In this document: positions 53,816-62,627 of the stretch, piece after piece | Numbering within the stretch: the first letter of the stretch is position 1 | Layout: each line of letters begins with the position of its first letter | Source: Stappia sp. BW2 | GTDB lineage: Bacteria > Pseudomonadota > Alphaproteobacteria > Rhizobiales > Stappiaceae | Assembly: GCF_008107695.1 (NCBI RefSeq) | Contig: NZ_VIRG01000070.1 | Coordinates: 1,736,001-1,800,000, forward strand | Reading direction: 5' to 3' | DNA: 64,000 nt | Notes under the pieces: model-generated | Databases searched by the model: none | Told to the model about the DNA's origin: nothing | Seen by the model: only the letters and a program-made list of their open reading frames with translations | Position numbers and translations under genes: made by a program

Positions 53816-55089
53816 CCGGCAAACCACTCCTGGACGACTGTTTCCTGCACGACAAGGACCGTTTGCGTCACGACGAGGCACTGTCCATCCTGAAAGAACG
53901 GCTGCAGAGCATAGCCAAGACCGAAACCGTACGCCTGGAAGATGCTGGCGAGCGCATCCTGGCCACTGCGGTGACAGCACCCCGCAACATACCGCTGGCA
54001 GACAATTCAGCCGTCGACGGCTATGCCTTCCGCAATTCCGATTTCGAGGAAGCCGGCGGTTTTTTCCGCCTGGAACAGAGGATCGCAGCCGGCCATGCCA
54101 GCAATGCCGACCTCGGCCCATGGGCGGCGGCCCGGATTTTCACTGGTGCGGTGATGCCACCAGGGGCTGACACCGTCGCCATGCAGGAAGATTGCGAACC
54201 CCACCAGCAGGACGGCCAGGACTTCGTGATCGTGCCGCAGGGGCTGAAGACGGGCGCGAACTGCCGCAAGGCGGGTGAGGATGTGGCAGAGGGAACAACG
54301 CTTCTGAGCCCGGGCCAACGGCTGCGCCCGCAAGATGTCGCGGCCATTGCTTCCACCGGACTGGCTGACGTCTCCGTTTACCGGAAATTGAGGGTTGCCC
54401 TTGTGTCAACAGGCGACGAGCTGCGCCGGCCTGGCGATCTCATCACCCTTGGCGATGTTTATGATTCCAATCACTTTCTCCTGCGTGGCCTGTGCGCGAC
54501 GCTGCCCGTGGAGATTGATGACCTAGGCATTTTGAAAGACGATGCAGACACGCTTGAAGAAACTCTGGCGAAAGCTGCAGCCAGCCATGACGTGATCCTG
54601 ACCACAGGCGGAGCAAGCCGCGGTGAGGAAGATCACATGCTCGCGGTTCTGGACAAGATCGGCACCCGCCACATGTGGCAGCTTGCGATCAAACCGGGCC
54701 GGCCGATGATGTTTGGGAATATCGGATCGTGCGTCGTCCTCGGATTGCCCGGCAACCCGGTCGCTGCAATGGTCTGTTTTCTGCTATACGCGCGGCCGGT
54801 CTTCAGCCTCCTTGGCGGAGGTGCGTTTCTGGAACCTCAGGCCTTTGAGGTTCCGGCGGCGTTTGACGTTCCCAAGAAAAAGCCGGACCGACGCGAATTC
54901 TACCGCGCCTTCCTGCAGCCGCGCCCCGACGGGTCAATGGCCGCGCATAAATTCCAGCGCGACGGATCCGGTCTGATCACGGGCCTGCGCGAAGCGGACG
55001 GTCTTGTCGAGATCCCCGAAGACGTCACCTCGATCCGGAAGGGAGACATGGTCTCGTTCCTGCCCTTCTCCGGCTTCGGATTGCGCTGA
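53812..55089 (+). CDS. moeA: Molybdopterin molybdenumtransferase
   Basis: 425 residues. MoeA inserts molybdate into adenylated molybdopterin. Domains in order: MoeA N-terminal (LEDAGERILATAVTAPRNIP, DNSAVDGYAF near 68), the MoaB/MogA-like domain with STGDEL near 205 and TTGGASRGEEDH near 264, the GLPGNPVAAMVCF segment near 310 and the C-terminal beta domain. The N-terminus has an extra about 20 residues with an acidic Asp-Asp-Cys run. It is last in the operon; its TGA stop begins a terminator-like hairpin. A separate mogA or cnx gene is not seen. Confidence 0.95.
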   Translation: MTGKPLLDDCFLHDKDRLRHDEALSILKERLQSIAKTETVRLEDAGERILATAVTAPRNIPLADNSAVDGYAFRNSDFEEAGGFFRLEQRIAAGHASNADLGPWAAARIFTGAVMPPGADTVAMQEDCEPHQQDGQDFVIVPQGLKTGANCRKAGEDVAEGTTLLSPGQRLRPQDVAAIASTGLADVSVYRKLRVALVSTGDELRRPGDLITLGDVYDSNHFLLRGLCATLPVEIDDLGILKDDADTLEETLAKAAASHDVILTTGGASRGEEDHMLAVLDKIGTRHMWQLAIKPGRPMMFGNIGSCVVLGLPGNPVAAMVCFLLYARPVFSLLGGGAFLEPQAFEVPAAFDVPKKKPDRREFYRAFLQPRPDGSMAAHKFQRDGSGLITGLREADGLVEIPEDVTSIRKGDMVSFLPFSGFGLR

Positions 55090-55110
55090 CCCGGCGCTTT
55101 CTCCGGGTCA
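55087..55110. terminator. Hairpin between convergent moeA and MBL-fold gene
   Basis: TGACCCGG 55087-55094 pairs with CCGGGTCA 55103-55110 around an eight-base loop. The moeA stop codon is part of the left arm. There is no T-run; probably a shared terminator. Confidence 0.65.
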
Positions 55111-55125
55111 GCAAGGCCAATTTCC

Positions 55126-56121
55126 TCAGTAGGCGTAAGGCCAGCTGGCAGCCACAAAGCGATACCCCTCACCGTCCTTGGCAACGCGGCCCATGCCCGG
55201 AAAGGGAATGTGAGCGCCTGCAAAGAACAGCTTGTCGGCCGAGGCTTGATCCAGGAACTTCTTGCGCGTCGAGACGGCCTGCGCCGGATCGATGTCAAAC
55301 CCGATGCCCCAGTCCGGCCGGCTGAACTGATAGGCGGCCATATGAACGATGTCAGCCGCGATCACGAGGGTTTCACCGTTGCTGTCAAACAGGTAGCCGG
55401 TGTGCCCCGGGGTATGGCCCGGCAGAGGCATCGGGCGGATGCCGGGCAGGACTTCCTTGTCACCGGAAATCAGTGTTTGACTACCCTTGTAGGCGTCGGC
55501 AGCCCTGCGCGCACCCACGAAGAACGGTTTGAATTGTTCGGGAGCGCTGTTCATGGCGGCATCATCGAACCAGAAGGCGTTATCGACTTCCGGCAAGATC
55601 AATTCCGCATTCTTGAACACCTTGTTGCCGTCACCATCGACAACACCAAAAAGGTGATCCGGATGCATATGGGTAATCAGGATTGCGTCGACCTGATCAG
55701 GCGTTACACCTGCTGCAGCCAGGGCATCAGGCAAGCGCCCCATTGTCGGACCGAGAGCATCCGAAGTGCCGGAATCTACAAGAATCAACCGGTCACCGGC
55801 GTTGACGAGGTAGGCGTTGACGGGAATGCGAAGCGCCTCGCCTTCGATCATTGCGGTGTCCCTGAGGCGCTGGCCTTCTTCGGCTTCATAGCCGATAACC
55901 AGTTCCGGCGTCACATCAAGGTACCCATCGAGCAAGGCGGTGATTTCGAGGTCGCCAACCTTGTAGCGAAGCGCACCGGCCATGGGTTTGCCCGCCTTGG
56001 CAGCGGCGGCTTGTGCGGGTGAAGAAACGAATGAAACTCCGCCGGCAGCAGCAAGCGCCCCTGCCCCGGCTGCCGCACCGAGCAGCGTTCGTCTGGAAAC
56101 TGAAATCTGAGAACTGGTCAT
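55126..56121 (-). CDS. Tat-exported metallo-beta-lactamase-fold hydrolase
   Basis: 331 residues. The N-terminus SRRTLLGAAAGAGALAAAGG is a twin-arginine signal, so it is folded and metal-loaded before export. The MBL fold begins near residue 50; HMHPDH (about 150-155) binds two metals, with the later His in PGHTPGHT and Asp in IAADIVHM. This resembles the AiiA/quorum-quenching lactonase and arylsulfatase-like groups, but the substrate is not clear; a lactone or ester is likely. GGGAGG precedes the ATG. It is divergent from a LysR regulator that may control it. Confidence 0.88.
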   Translation of the reverse strand: MTSSQISVSRRTLLGAAAGAGALAAAGGVSFVSSPAQAAAAKAGKPMAGALRYKVGDLEITALLDGYLDVTPELVIGYEAEEGQRLRDTAMIEGEALRIPVNAYLVNAGDRLILVDSGTSDALGPTMGRLPDALAAAGVTPDQVDAILITHMHPDHLFGVVDGDGNKVFKNAELILPEVDNAFWFDDAAMNSAPEQFKPFFVGARRAADAYKGSQTLISGDKEVLPGIRPMPLPGHTPGHTGYLFDSNGETLVIAADIVHMAAYQFSRPDWGIGFDIDPAQAVSTRKKFLDQASADKLFFAGAHIPFPGMGRVAKDGEGYRFVAASWPYAY

Positions 56122-56302
56122 ATGGGGCCTCCCGGCTCGACCTGATGGAAAACGATCACGCTCGAACCTTTGGGATCGGTTCGGCAGCCTTAAAGGTGTT
56201 TCATTCGCTTCAATTTTGAAGCGCCTAATATCTTATATTACTCATAATCCGTGCTTATGTATGAGAGTGCTCAGGTTTTCTCTCAAAAGACACGAGGCCG
56301 AT

Positions 56303-57286
56303 TTGGACAAGCTTTCCTCTCTTTCCGGCTTCGTGCAGGCCGTCAATCTCGGCAGTTTTTCAGCGGCCGCGAAATACCTTGGCATTTCCCAACCCGCTGT
56401 CAGCCAGCAAGTCCGCGCACTTGAAGACGACCTCGGCATCAGACTGCTCAACCGGACAACGCGACAACTCAGCCTGACCGAGGCTGGCGAACGCTACTAC
56501 GCCTATGCGCGGGATATTCTGGAACGTCTCGCCGAGGCCGACCGGTCGGTGCAGAGCGAGGAAGCGCAAATGTCCGGCCCGCTGGCCGTGGGGCTACCGC
56601 TCGGGTTTACCGAAACGGTGCTTTCGGACTTCCTGATCCGCTTCAAGCTCGATCACCCTGGCATCTTGCTGGATGTGTCGCTGTCAGACCAGTTTGTGGA
56701 TGTGATTCAACAACGCCTCGATGTGGCGATCCGCATGGGTGACATCGAAGACGACCGCCTTATCGTTCGACGGCTCGGGCTGGCGCAGCGGTGCCTGGTC
56801 GCATCGCCGGACTATCTCGACAGGCGTGGCCGCCCCACGCATCCCAAGGAACTGCCGGACCACGACTATCTTCTCTACAAGAACATCATGACCGGCAACC
56901 GTGTTCCTTTCATCAGTCCGGTTGGCGAACAGCTCTCGATCACGATCACACCGACGATGCAGATCAACAACTCCTCCACCCTGCGCCGGGCAGCGCTTGC
57001 TGGTCTCGGCATCGCGATTGCCAACCGGTGGCTTATCGAGCCTCTCCTGCGCACAGGTGAGTTGGAGGTCGTGCTGCCACAATGGCAATATCCACCCCAC
57101 CCTGTGCATGCGGTCTATCCTTCCAACCGGTTCATTCCGCTGAAGGTCCGCCGTTTTGTCGACAGCCTGTTCAGCTTCTTCGAAGAGGAAGGTGCTTTCC
57201 TGCACACTGATCTCCGCGCGCCGAAAGGCCTCGGAGGACAGCGGCCTGAAGACACTGCCGAGACCGGAAGCGCGGTGGTGCGATAG
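56303..57286 (+). CDS. LysR-family transcriptional regulator
   Basis: 327 residues from a TTG at 56303, chosen for GAGG five bases upstream and because LDKLSSLSGFVQAVNLGSFS is the usual LysR opening; an ATG at 56261 would add 14 residues. The winged HTH covers about 5-62 (FSAAAKYLGISQPAVSQQV), with the effector-binding domain from about 92. It belongs to the CrgA/DmlR-like group by its DVAIRMGDIEDDRLI run. It is divergent from the MBL-fold hydrolase gene (181 bases to its start), the classical layout for LysR control of the neighbour. The effector is unknown. Confidence 0.88.
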   Translation: MDKLSSLSGFVQAVNLGSFSAAAKYLGISQPAVSQQVRALEDDLGIRLLNRTTRQLSLTEAGERYYAYARDILERLAEADRSVQSEEAQMSGPLAVGLPLGFTETVLSDFLIRFKLDHPGILLDVSLSDQFVDVIQQRLDVAIRMGDIEDDRLIVRRLGLAQRCLVASPDYLDRRGRPTHPKELPDHDYLLYKNIMTGNRVPFISPVGEQLSITITPTMQINNSSTLRRAALAGLGIAIANRWLIEPLLRTGELEVVLPQWQYPPHPVHAVYPSNRFIPLKVRRFVDSLFSFFEEEGAFLHTDLRAPKGLGGQRPEDTAETGSAVVR

Positions 57287-57289
57287 CAA

Positions 57290-57316
57290 ACGGCCCGGCT
57301 GTGTTTGCCGGGCCGT
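57290..57316. terminator. Shared terminator, LysR and glutathione transferase genes
   Basis: ACGGCCCGGC 57290-57299 pairs with GCCGGGCCGT 57307-57316 around TGTGTTT. It lies three bases past the LysR stop and six past the transferase stop. Confidence 0.8.
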
Positions 57317-57322
57317 CATGCC

Positions 57323-57964
57323 TCACTCGGTATCGACTACCCAGGTTTCCTTGAGCGCGTCCTCTTCCCAAGCCTTCCAGGCCGGTGTTGCCGTCATAGC
57401 CTCACTGTATTTGCGGACCACAGGATCGCTGGAAAGCTGGTAAGTTTCGAACCTGCTGACGACAGGCGCATACATGGCGTCGGCAATCGTGAAGTCGCCG
57501 AACAGGAACGGACCGCCAGACGCTTCCAGACATTCTTTCCAGATGGTCACGATCCGCGCGACATCGTTTTTCACAGCTTCACTGACAGTCTTCGGCGCCG
57601 CAGGGCGCTGCATGTTCATCGAGCATTCGCCGCGAAGACCCGAAAAACCGGAATGCATCTCCGCAGAGATAGAGCGGGCCCAGGCGCGCTCTGCCTTGTT
57701 CTGCGGCCACAGGCCCTTGTCCGGAAAGCTGTCGGCCAGATACTCCAGGATCGCAAGACTGTCCCAGACCGTCAGATTGCCATCCTTGAGCACGGGAACT
57801 TTTCCTGTCGGCGAGAATGATGCGAATTCCGGATTGCCATTTTCAAAATCAAAAGGAACCAGTGTTTCCCGAAACGGAATGTCCTTGTGCTTGAGAGCAA
57901 TCCACGGCCTTAACGACCAGGAAGAATAGTTCTTGTTTCCAATGAAGAGTTCATAATCCGACAT
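57323..57964 (-). CDS. Glutathione S-transferase
   Basis: 213 residues from the ATG at 57964 (AAGGGCG upstream); the longer frame adds 23 residues without support. The thioredoxin-like N-domain (about 1-82) carries NKNYSSWSLRPW, which holds the likely catalytic Ser, and the glutathione motif FSPTGKVPVL..WDSLAI. The helical C-domain (about 90-205) follows. It resembles the zeta/beta-like bacterial GSTs such as maleylacetoacetate isomerases, but lacks the clear isomerase signature. Role: conjugation or isomerisation of electrophiles in the cytoplasm. It is a single gene. Confidence 0.9.
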   Translation of the reverse strand: MSDYELFIGNKNYSSWSLRPWIALKHKDIPFRETLVPFDFENGNPEFASFSPTGKVPVLKDGNLTVWDSLAILEYLADSFPDKGLWPQNKAERAWARSISAEMHSGFSGLRGECSMNMQRPAAPKTVSEAVKNDVARIVTIWKECLEASGGPFLFGDFTIADAMYAPVVSRFETYQLSSDPVVRKYSEAMTATPAWKAWEEDALKETWVVDTE

Positions 57965-58150
57965 ATCAACGCCCTTTTCCGATACCCGGCAGAAATCTCC
58001 ATGCGCCGCCGGGTAAACTTTTCCTAAGAGCATCGGCTTCAGGCTTCAAATTCAATAAGTTCATGAAATTCATCAGGGTTTGGAATGTCCCTTTCCGGCA
58101 CACTTATTGCTTGTATTTATGGAGATAGCCGCTACCAGAATGAGGACCCG

Positions 58151-58564
58151 ATGTCGTCTGCCCTTCCGCCCGTCCCCGCCGCGTTACCGCAAACCACCCG
58201 AACGCAACAAAAGCAACCGAGCGAGACAGAAAACCGCTTCCTGCAGTTCCGGACTTTTCTGGCCGAACAATATCAGGACTGGAGGGAACTTCCCGAAGAG
58301 CAAAGAATTCGGCACGAGTACCTGGAAGAACACGGATTGACCGAACTCAGCCTGGACAATCTGTCCCCCAGAAACCGGGCTATCCACGAAGAGAAGATTG
58401 CCGAATTGACCAAGCAGCCGATTGTATCGCCAACACCTTATCGAGGTGCAAAGGCGGGTGATGTGCTGTCCCGTCCTGTCATAACCCTGCAGTCCGTTCT
58501 CGAGGTCCATGACGCCTCTCAGGAAGCTGAAGCCGCCGACGCGACAGCCGACTCGAAAGCCTGA
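58151..58564 (+). CDS. Hypothetical protein, Gln/Glu-rich and polar
   Basis: 137 residues from the ATG at 58151, with GAGGA upstream; a longer frame from 58085 is possible but lacks a ribosome site. The protein has no signal peptide or membrane helix. It opens with a Pro-rich stretch, then a helical, charged region (about 25-90: TENRFLQFRTFLAEQYQDWR, EEHGLTELSLDNLSPRNRA) and ends in an acidic Ala/Asp tail. No known domain is recognised. It lies 262 bases before the ABC transporter binding-protein gene and is probably separate from it. Confidence 0.55.
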   Translation: MSSALPPVPAALPQTTRTQQKQPSETENRFLQFRTFLAEQYQDWRELPEEQRIRHEYLEEHGLTELSLDNLSPRNRAIHEEKIAELTKQPIVSPTPYRGAKAGDVLSRPVITLQSVLEVHDASQEAEAADATADSKA

Positions 58565-58826
58565 TGCGTACCCTGTGCCAGGCATTCGAACCCGTTGCGC
58601 GCCTTCTGAAGCCGCGACGACGGCCTGGCGCACCCGCCAAGTTTCCACAACGGCCCGCCTCTTCCCCAACGATACGCCGAAAAAACTGAGAATACGGCCA
58701 AATCGCGCTCTGTTTTTTTCGCCTGTCTGCTTGAAATTTGGCCCGAAGTGTATGGAATAGTGCGTTCGGGCAAGAAGGTGGGAAGAACCCGCTTGCGCCG
58801 CGAAGATAATTTTAGGGGAACAAAAT
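58565..58826. promoter_or_regulatory. Upstream region of the amino-acid ABC transporter genes
   Basis: 262 bases with no gene. TAGGGGA seven bases before the ATG at 58827 is the ribosome site. No clear operator was seen. Confidence 0.4.
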
Positions 58827-59603
58827 ATGCGTGTTTTGCGTATGGCTGCTGCAGCAGTAGCAGTATTGGCGGCCGTGAGTGGCGCCGAGGCGAAAGACTG
58901 GACGAAGGTGCGTATCGGCACCGAGGGCGCTTATCCTCCATTCAACTCCCTGACTGCAGATGGCCAGCTGGTTGGCTTCGACGTCGATATTGCCAAGGCA
59001 CTCTGCGAAGAAATGAAAGTCGAATGCGAATTCGTCACTCAGGATTGGGACGGCATGATCCCGGCTCTGCAGGCAGGCAAATTCGACGCCGTCATCGCCT
59101 CCATGTCGATCACCGACGAGCGTAAGCAAAAGGTCGACTTCACCAACAAATATTACAACACTCCGCCGGCAATTGCCGTGCCGAAGGATTCCACTCTGAC
59201 CGGTACGTCGGACGAAGACCTCAAGGGTGTAACGCTTGGTGCACAGTCCTCCACCACCCATTCCAACTATGCGGAAGAAAAACTGCCGTCCGCGGACCTG
59301 AAACTTTATCCGACGCCGGATGAGTACAAGCTCGATGTTGCCAGCGGCCGCATTGACGCAGTGATCGACGACGTTGTGGTCCTGTCCGATTGGCTGGCCA
59401 CCGAAGACGGCGCTTGCTGCAAGCTGCTTGGCACCCTGACGCCGGACCCGGTGATCAACGGCGAAGGCGCCGGCATCGCAATCCGCAAGGATGATGGCGA
59501 GTTGAAGGAAATGTTCAACAAGGCCATCGAAGGCATCCTGGCGAACGGCAAGTACAAGGAAATCAACGACAAGTACTTCACGTTCGACGTTTACGGCGGC
59601 TGA
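58827..59603 (+). CDS. Basic amino-acid ABC transporter substrate-binding protein (HisJ/ArgT/OccT-like)
   Basis: 258 residues. The signal peptide ends near residue 22 (SGAEA-KDW). The family-3 signature GFDVDIAKALCEEM is near 51-64, with DWDGMIPALQAGKFDAVIASMSIT, and the ending KYFTFDVYGG matches lysine/arginine/ornithine-binding proteins. It works in the periplasm, giving the ligand to two permeases encoded next. Cys residues near 60 and 68 could form the usual disulfide. It is separated from the permease genes by 127 bases with two hairpins, so it is probably made in excess. The ligand (Lys, Arg, ornithine, octopine) is not certain. Confidence 0.92.
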   Translation: MRVLRMAAAAVAVLAAVSGAEAKDWTKVRIGTEGAYPPFNSLTADGQLVGFDVDIAKALCEEMKVECEFVTQDWDGMIPALQAGKFDAVIASMSITDERKQKVDFTNKYYNTPPAIAVPKDSTLTGTSDEDLKGVTLGAQSSTTHSNYAEEKLPSADLKLYPTPDEYKLDVASGRIDAVIDDVVVLSDWLATEDGACCKLLGTLTPDPVINGEGAGIAIRKDDGELKEMFNKAIEGILANGKYKEINDKYFTFDVYGG

Positions 59604-59627
59604 TTAGCCTTCTGTTGACGGAAAATC

Positions 59628-59675
59628 GGTGCGGCGCTGAGCGTGCCGCACCGCCTGCAGGGAAAAATCCCGCAG
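59628..59675 (+). promoter_or_regulatory. Two tandem hairpins between binding-protein and permease genes
   Basis: GGTGCGGC 59628-59635 pairs with GCCGCACC 59645-59652. Three bases later CTGC 59655-59658 plus GGG 59660-59662 pair with CCC 59669-59671 plus GCAG 59672-59675, with one A bulge. Neither has a T-run, so they look like mRNA stability or partial-termination elements. Confidence 0.65.
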
Positions 59676-59730
59676 TAAGGCCGTAGGGGCGGCCGGAATA
59701 ACAACAACAAACAGAAAGAAGCGCCGGCTT

Positions 59731-60444
59731 ATGGACAAAGCTTTGACGCTACTCTCCTTCGGACCCGAGGGCTGGGGAGACGAGATTGCCTGGGGCGTGG
59801 TCGTGACCGTTTGCCTGGCGATCGTAACCTTGCCGTTCGGATTGTTTCTGGGATTTCTGATTGCACTTGCAAAAAAGTCATCGGAACCCAGCCTGCGATT
59901 GGCGGCCAACCTCTACACGACCCTTTTCCGCGGCTTGCCGGAACTGCTGACATTGTTCCTGGTCTATTTCGGCCTTCAGATCGCGGTGCAGGCCTTGCTG
60001 AAGATGGCCGGCTTCGACTTTTATTTCGAAGTCAATTCCTTCGTGGCCGGTGTCATCGCCCTCTCCTTTGTCTTTTCGTCCTACGCCTCCGAGGCCTTTC
60101 TCTCCGCCTTTCGCGGCATCCCGGAAGGACAATACGAAGGTGGATATGCGCTAGGTCTTTCCAGGGGCAAAACGCTTCGCCTGGTGGTTCTACCGCAGTT
60201 GATCCGCCTTGCTCTGCCAGCACTGGGAAATAGCTGGCTCGTTCTGCTCAAGGACACGTCCCTTGTTTCCGTGGTTGGTTTGTCGGACGTGATGCGACAG
60301 TCCGGGATCGCGGCGCGCATAACCAAGGAACCCTTCATGTTCTTTGGTGTCGCCTGCCTGATCTACCTTGTGCTGGCGATGATTTCGTCTACCGGGCTGG
60401 TGCGCATTGAGCGCTGGAGCAAACGGGGAGAAGCGACGCGATGA
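59731..60444 (+). CDS. Amino-acid ABC transporter permease 1 (HisQ/OccQ-like)
   Basis: 237 residues with about five membrane helices. The EAA motif that docks the ATPase is EGGYALGLSRGKTLRLVVLPQLIRLALPALGN near 132-160. FRGLPELLTLFLVYFG is the typical early segment of HisQ/OccQ. The start is an ATG with no strong ribosome site. Its last four bases overlap the next permease gene as ATGA, so the two are coupled and form a heterodimer in the inner membrane. No ATPase gene follows. Confidence 0.92.
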   Translation: MDKALTLLSFGPEGWGDEIAWGVVVTVCLAIVTLPFGLFLGFLIALAKKSSEPSLRLAANLYTTLFRGLPELLTLFLVYFGLQIAVQALLKMAGFDFYFEVNSFVAGVIALSFVFSSYASEAFLSAFRGIPEGQYEGGYALGLSRGKTLRLVVLPQLIRLALPALGNSWLVLLKDTSLVSVVGLSDVMRQSGIAARITKEPFMFFGVACLIYLVLAMISSTGLVRIERWSKRGEATR

Positions 60445-61268
60445 TCTCCGCAAACCCGACCACCGGCATGAGCCGCCCGCCAGCACCCGCTCGCCGCTGG
60501 ACCAAGACAAGAATACTCGGCCATGTCCTGATGGCCCTCTGGATCGTTTCGGGCGCCTGGCTGCTCTACTATCTGGCGATAAACATCGCCAGCCCGTTCG
60601 TACTGAAATATTGGCCAGAGTATCTCAGCGGTTTTTTTGTCACCCTTCAAATCGTCGGCCTGTCCCTGCTGATTGGCGCCCTGTTGAGCATCCCTATCGC
60701 GGCCGCCAGAGCTTCGAAATGGTGGTTCATATCAAAGCCCGCGTATTGCTTCGTCTACTTCTTCCGCGGCACACCGCTTCTGGCGCAGACCTTCCTTGTC
60801 TACTATGGCGCGGGAACCTTCCAGCCGCAGCTGGAAGCAATTGGCCTATGGGGCATGTTCAGGGAAGCCTGGTTCTGCGTGATCTTCGCATTTTCATTGA
60901 ACACCTCTGCATACCAGGCCGAGATCCTGCGCGGCGCCATTCAAAATGTGTCGAAAGGTCAATGGGAGGGGGCCGCCGCCCTGGGCCTCAGCAAGAAGAT
61001 TACCTTCTACAAGATCATCCTGCCTCAGGCCCTGATTGTTGCCCTTCGTCCTTATGGCAATGAGATCATCCTCATGCTGAAGGGCTCTGCCATTGCGGCT
61101 ATCGTGACGGTGTTTGACCTCTTTGGAGAAACGAGACGGGCTTACTCGAGATCATATGATTTCCAGGCCTATATCTGGGCAGCGGTTATCTACCTCTTTC
61201 TGGTGGAGATGCTGCGCCGACTTTGGGACAAGATCGAAGCGCGTCTGACGCGGCACCTGATCCGCTGA
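60441..61268 (+). CDS. Amino-acid ABC transporter permease 2 (HisM/OccM-like)
   Basis: 275 residues with about five membrane helices and a longer N-terminal tail (about 1-25, Pro/Arg-rich) than permease 1. The EAA loop is EGAAALGLSKKITFYKIILP near 173-192, and FFRGTPLLAQTFLVYYGAG is the typical segment. It is coupled to permease 1 by the ATGA overlap. The usual third partner, a HisP/OccP-type ATPase, is not encoded after it (next is a PLP enzyme) nor before the binding protein, so the energising subunit is borrowed from another locus. Confidence 0.92.
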   Translation: MISANPTTGMSRPPAPARRWTKTRILGHVLMALWIVSGAWLLYYLAINIASPFVLKYWPEYLSGFFVTLQIVGLSLLIGALLSIPIAAARASKWWFISKPAYCFVYFFRGTPLLAQTFLVYYGAGTFQPQLEAIGLWGMFREAWFCVIFAFSLNTSAYQAEILRGAIQNVSKGQWEGAAALGLSKKITFYKIILPQALIVALRPYGNEIILMLKGSAIAAIVTVFDLFGETRRAYSRSYDFQAYIWAAVIYLFLVEMLRRLWDKIEARLTRHLIR

Positions 61269-61297
61269 GCTTGAACGACATACTCATCGCACACGGA

Positions 61298-61316
61298 CCG
61301 AGCGTTTTGAGCTCGG
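61298..61316 (+). terminator. Weak hairpin after the ABC permease genes
   Basis: CCGAGC 61298-61303 pairs with GCTCGG 61311-61316 around seven bases, 29 bases past the stop; a short T-run (TTT) follows only six bases later. Confidence 0.4.
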
Positions 61317-61454
61317 CCCGTTTGCGAGGCGGCAACCTCCCGGCTTAACGCGGCGTTTCAGACCTGCATCTGCAGTTTCAAACCACTTGTTTTCATTTGA
61401 TTATTCTACCAGAGCGCGATAACCCGGAAAGGCACCCAATCACGGAGCCCTCCC

Positions 61455-62621
61455 ATGCCGAAAACACCCTCTATCGCCCATGGCCTTCACTTTGACAGCC
61501 TGCTTGCCCATGGCGGCGGCGGTTTTGATGCGGCAACGGGTGCCGTCGTGCCGCCGCTCCAGACGGCGACAACTTTCGTGCGGGACGAAACCTATGAGCT
61601 GGTCAATCCGGGTCATATCTACAGCCGTGACGACAATGCCCTTTACAAGAAGACCGAAAAACTGATTGCCGCGCTTGAAGGCGGCGAGGATAGCCGCCTG
61701 TTCGCCTCCGGCATGGCTGCTGTTGCCGCCGTCGCCCGCATCGTCAAGCCGGGCGGTACGCTCCTTGTACAGTCCGGCATCTATTGGGGCACCACCCTGT
61801 TCCTGCGCAAACTGTGCGCACGGAACAAGATCGCGCTGGTGGAATCCGATGCCAGTGATCTTCAGGCCTTTCAAGACGAAATGGCCGTGACACGCCCGGA
61901 CCTAGTCTGGCTGGAAGTGCCCAGCAACCCGTTCCTGAAAGTCGCCGACATCAAGAGCATTGCCAGCCAGTGTAAAGAGGTTGACGCCCTGCTTGCAGTC
62001 GATGCAACAGCGGCGACCCCGCTTATTCTCAAGCCCTTGTCGCTTGGCGCCGATCTCGTGATGCATTCGGCAACCAAGGCCCTTAACGGCCATTCCGATC
62101 TGCTGGGTGGTGTAGTGACAACCAATGATGCCGGCAGCGAGGCCTGGGCCTTTCTCACCGAGGAACGCAAACTGGCAGGCGCCGTTCTCGGGTCCTTCGA
62201 AACGTGGCTCTTGCTGCGGGGCATGAGAACGCTTGGATTGCGCGTTGAGCGGATGAACCAGACTGCGCAGGCCTTTGCGGAGCATTTCGAAAAGCACCCG
62301 AAGGTGGAAGCCGTGCTTTATCCCGGCGTCGAAAGCCACCCTCACCACGAGCTTGCAAAGAGCCAGATGACAGGCGGCTTCGGCTCACTGATGTCCATTC
62401 TGGTCAAGGGGGACAAGACGGAAGCATTGAAGGTCACAGGGGCGCTCGCCCTGTTCCAGCGCGCGACATCCCTTGGAGGCACCGAAAGCCTTGTCGAACA
62501 TCGCTACACCATCGAAGGCGAAGGCTCCGGTATTCCGGAAAACCTGCTGCGCCTGTCCATCGGCATCGAGCATTGCCACGATCTGATTGCAGACATGGAA
62601 CAGGCTCTCGCTGCGACCTGA
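61455..62621 (+). CDS. metC: Trans-sulfuration PLP enzyme, cystathionine beta-lyase type
   Basis: 388 residues. The Cys/Met metabolism PLP family splits or makes cystathionine. YSRDDNALYKKTEKLIAALE, the FASGMAA cofactor loop near 85, the DATAATP Asp near 180 and the PLP Lys208 in HSATKALNGHSDLLGG are visible; the C-terminus has LGGTESLVEHR. The late SLGGTESLVEHR favours beta/gamma-lyase over synthase, but cystathionine gamma-lyase, gamma-synthase and methionine gamma-lyase cannot be separated by eye. It is 187 bases after the ABC genes and converges on a GcvA-like LysR gene with six bases between stops. Confidence 0.85.
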   Translation: MPKTPSIAHGLHFDSLLAHGGGGFDAATGAVVPPLQTATTFVRDETYELVNPGHIYSRDDNALYKKTEKLIAALEGGEDSRLFASGMAAVAAVARIVKPGGTLLVQSGIYWGTTLFLRKLCARNKIALVESDASDLQAFQDEMAVTRPDLVWLEVPSNPFLKVADIKSIASQCKEVDALLAVDATAATPLILKPLSLGADLVMHSATKALNGHSDLLGGVVTTNDAGSEAWAFLTEERKLAGAVLGSFETWLLLRGMRTLGLRVERMNQTAQAFAEHFEKHPKVEAVLYPGVESHPHHELAKSQMTGGFGSLMSILVKGDKTEALKVTGALALFQRATSLGGTESLVEHRYTIEGEGSGIPENLLRLSIGIEHCHDLIADMEQALAAT

Positions 62622-62627
62622 CGGGCT

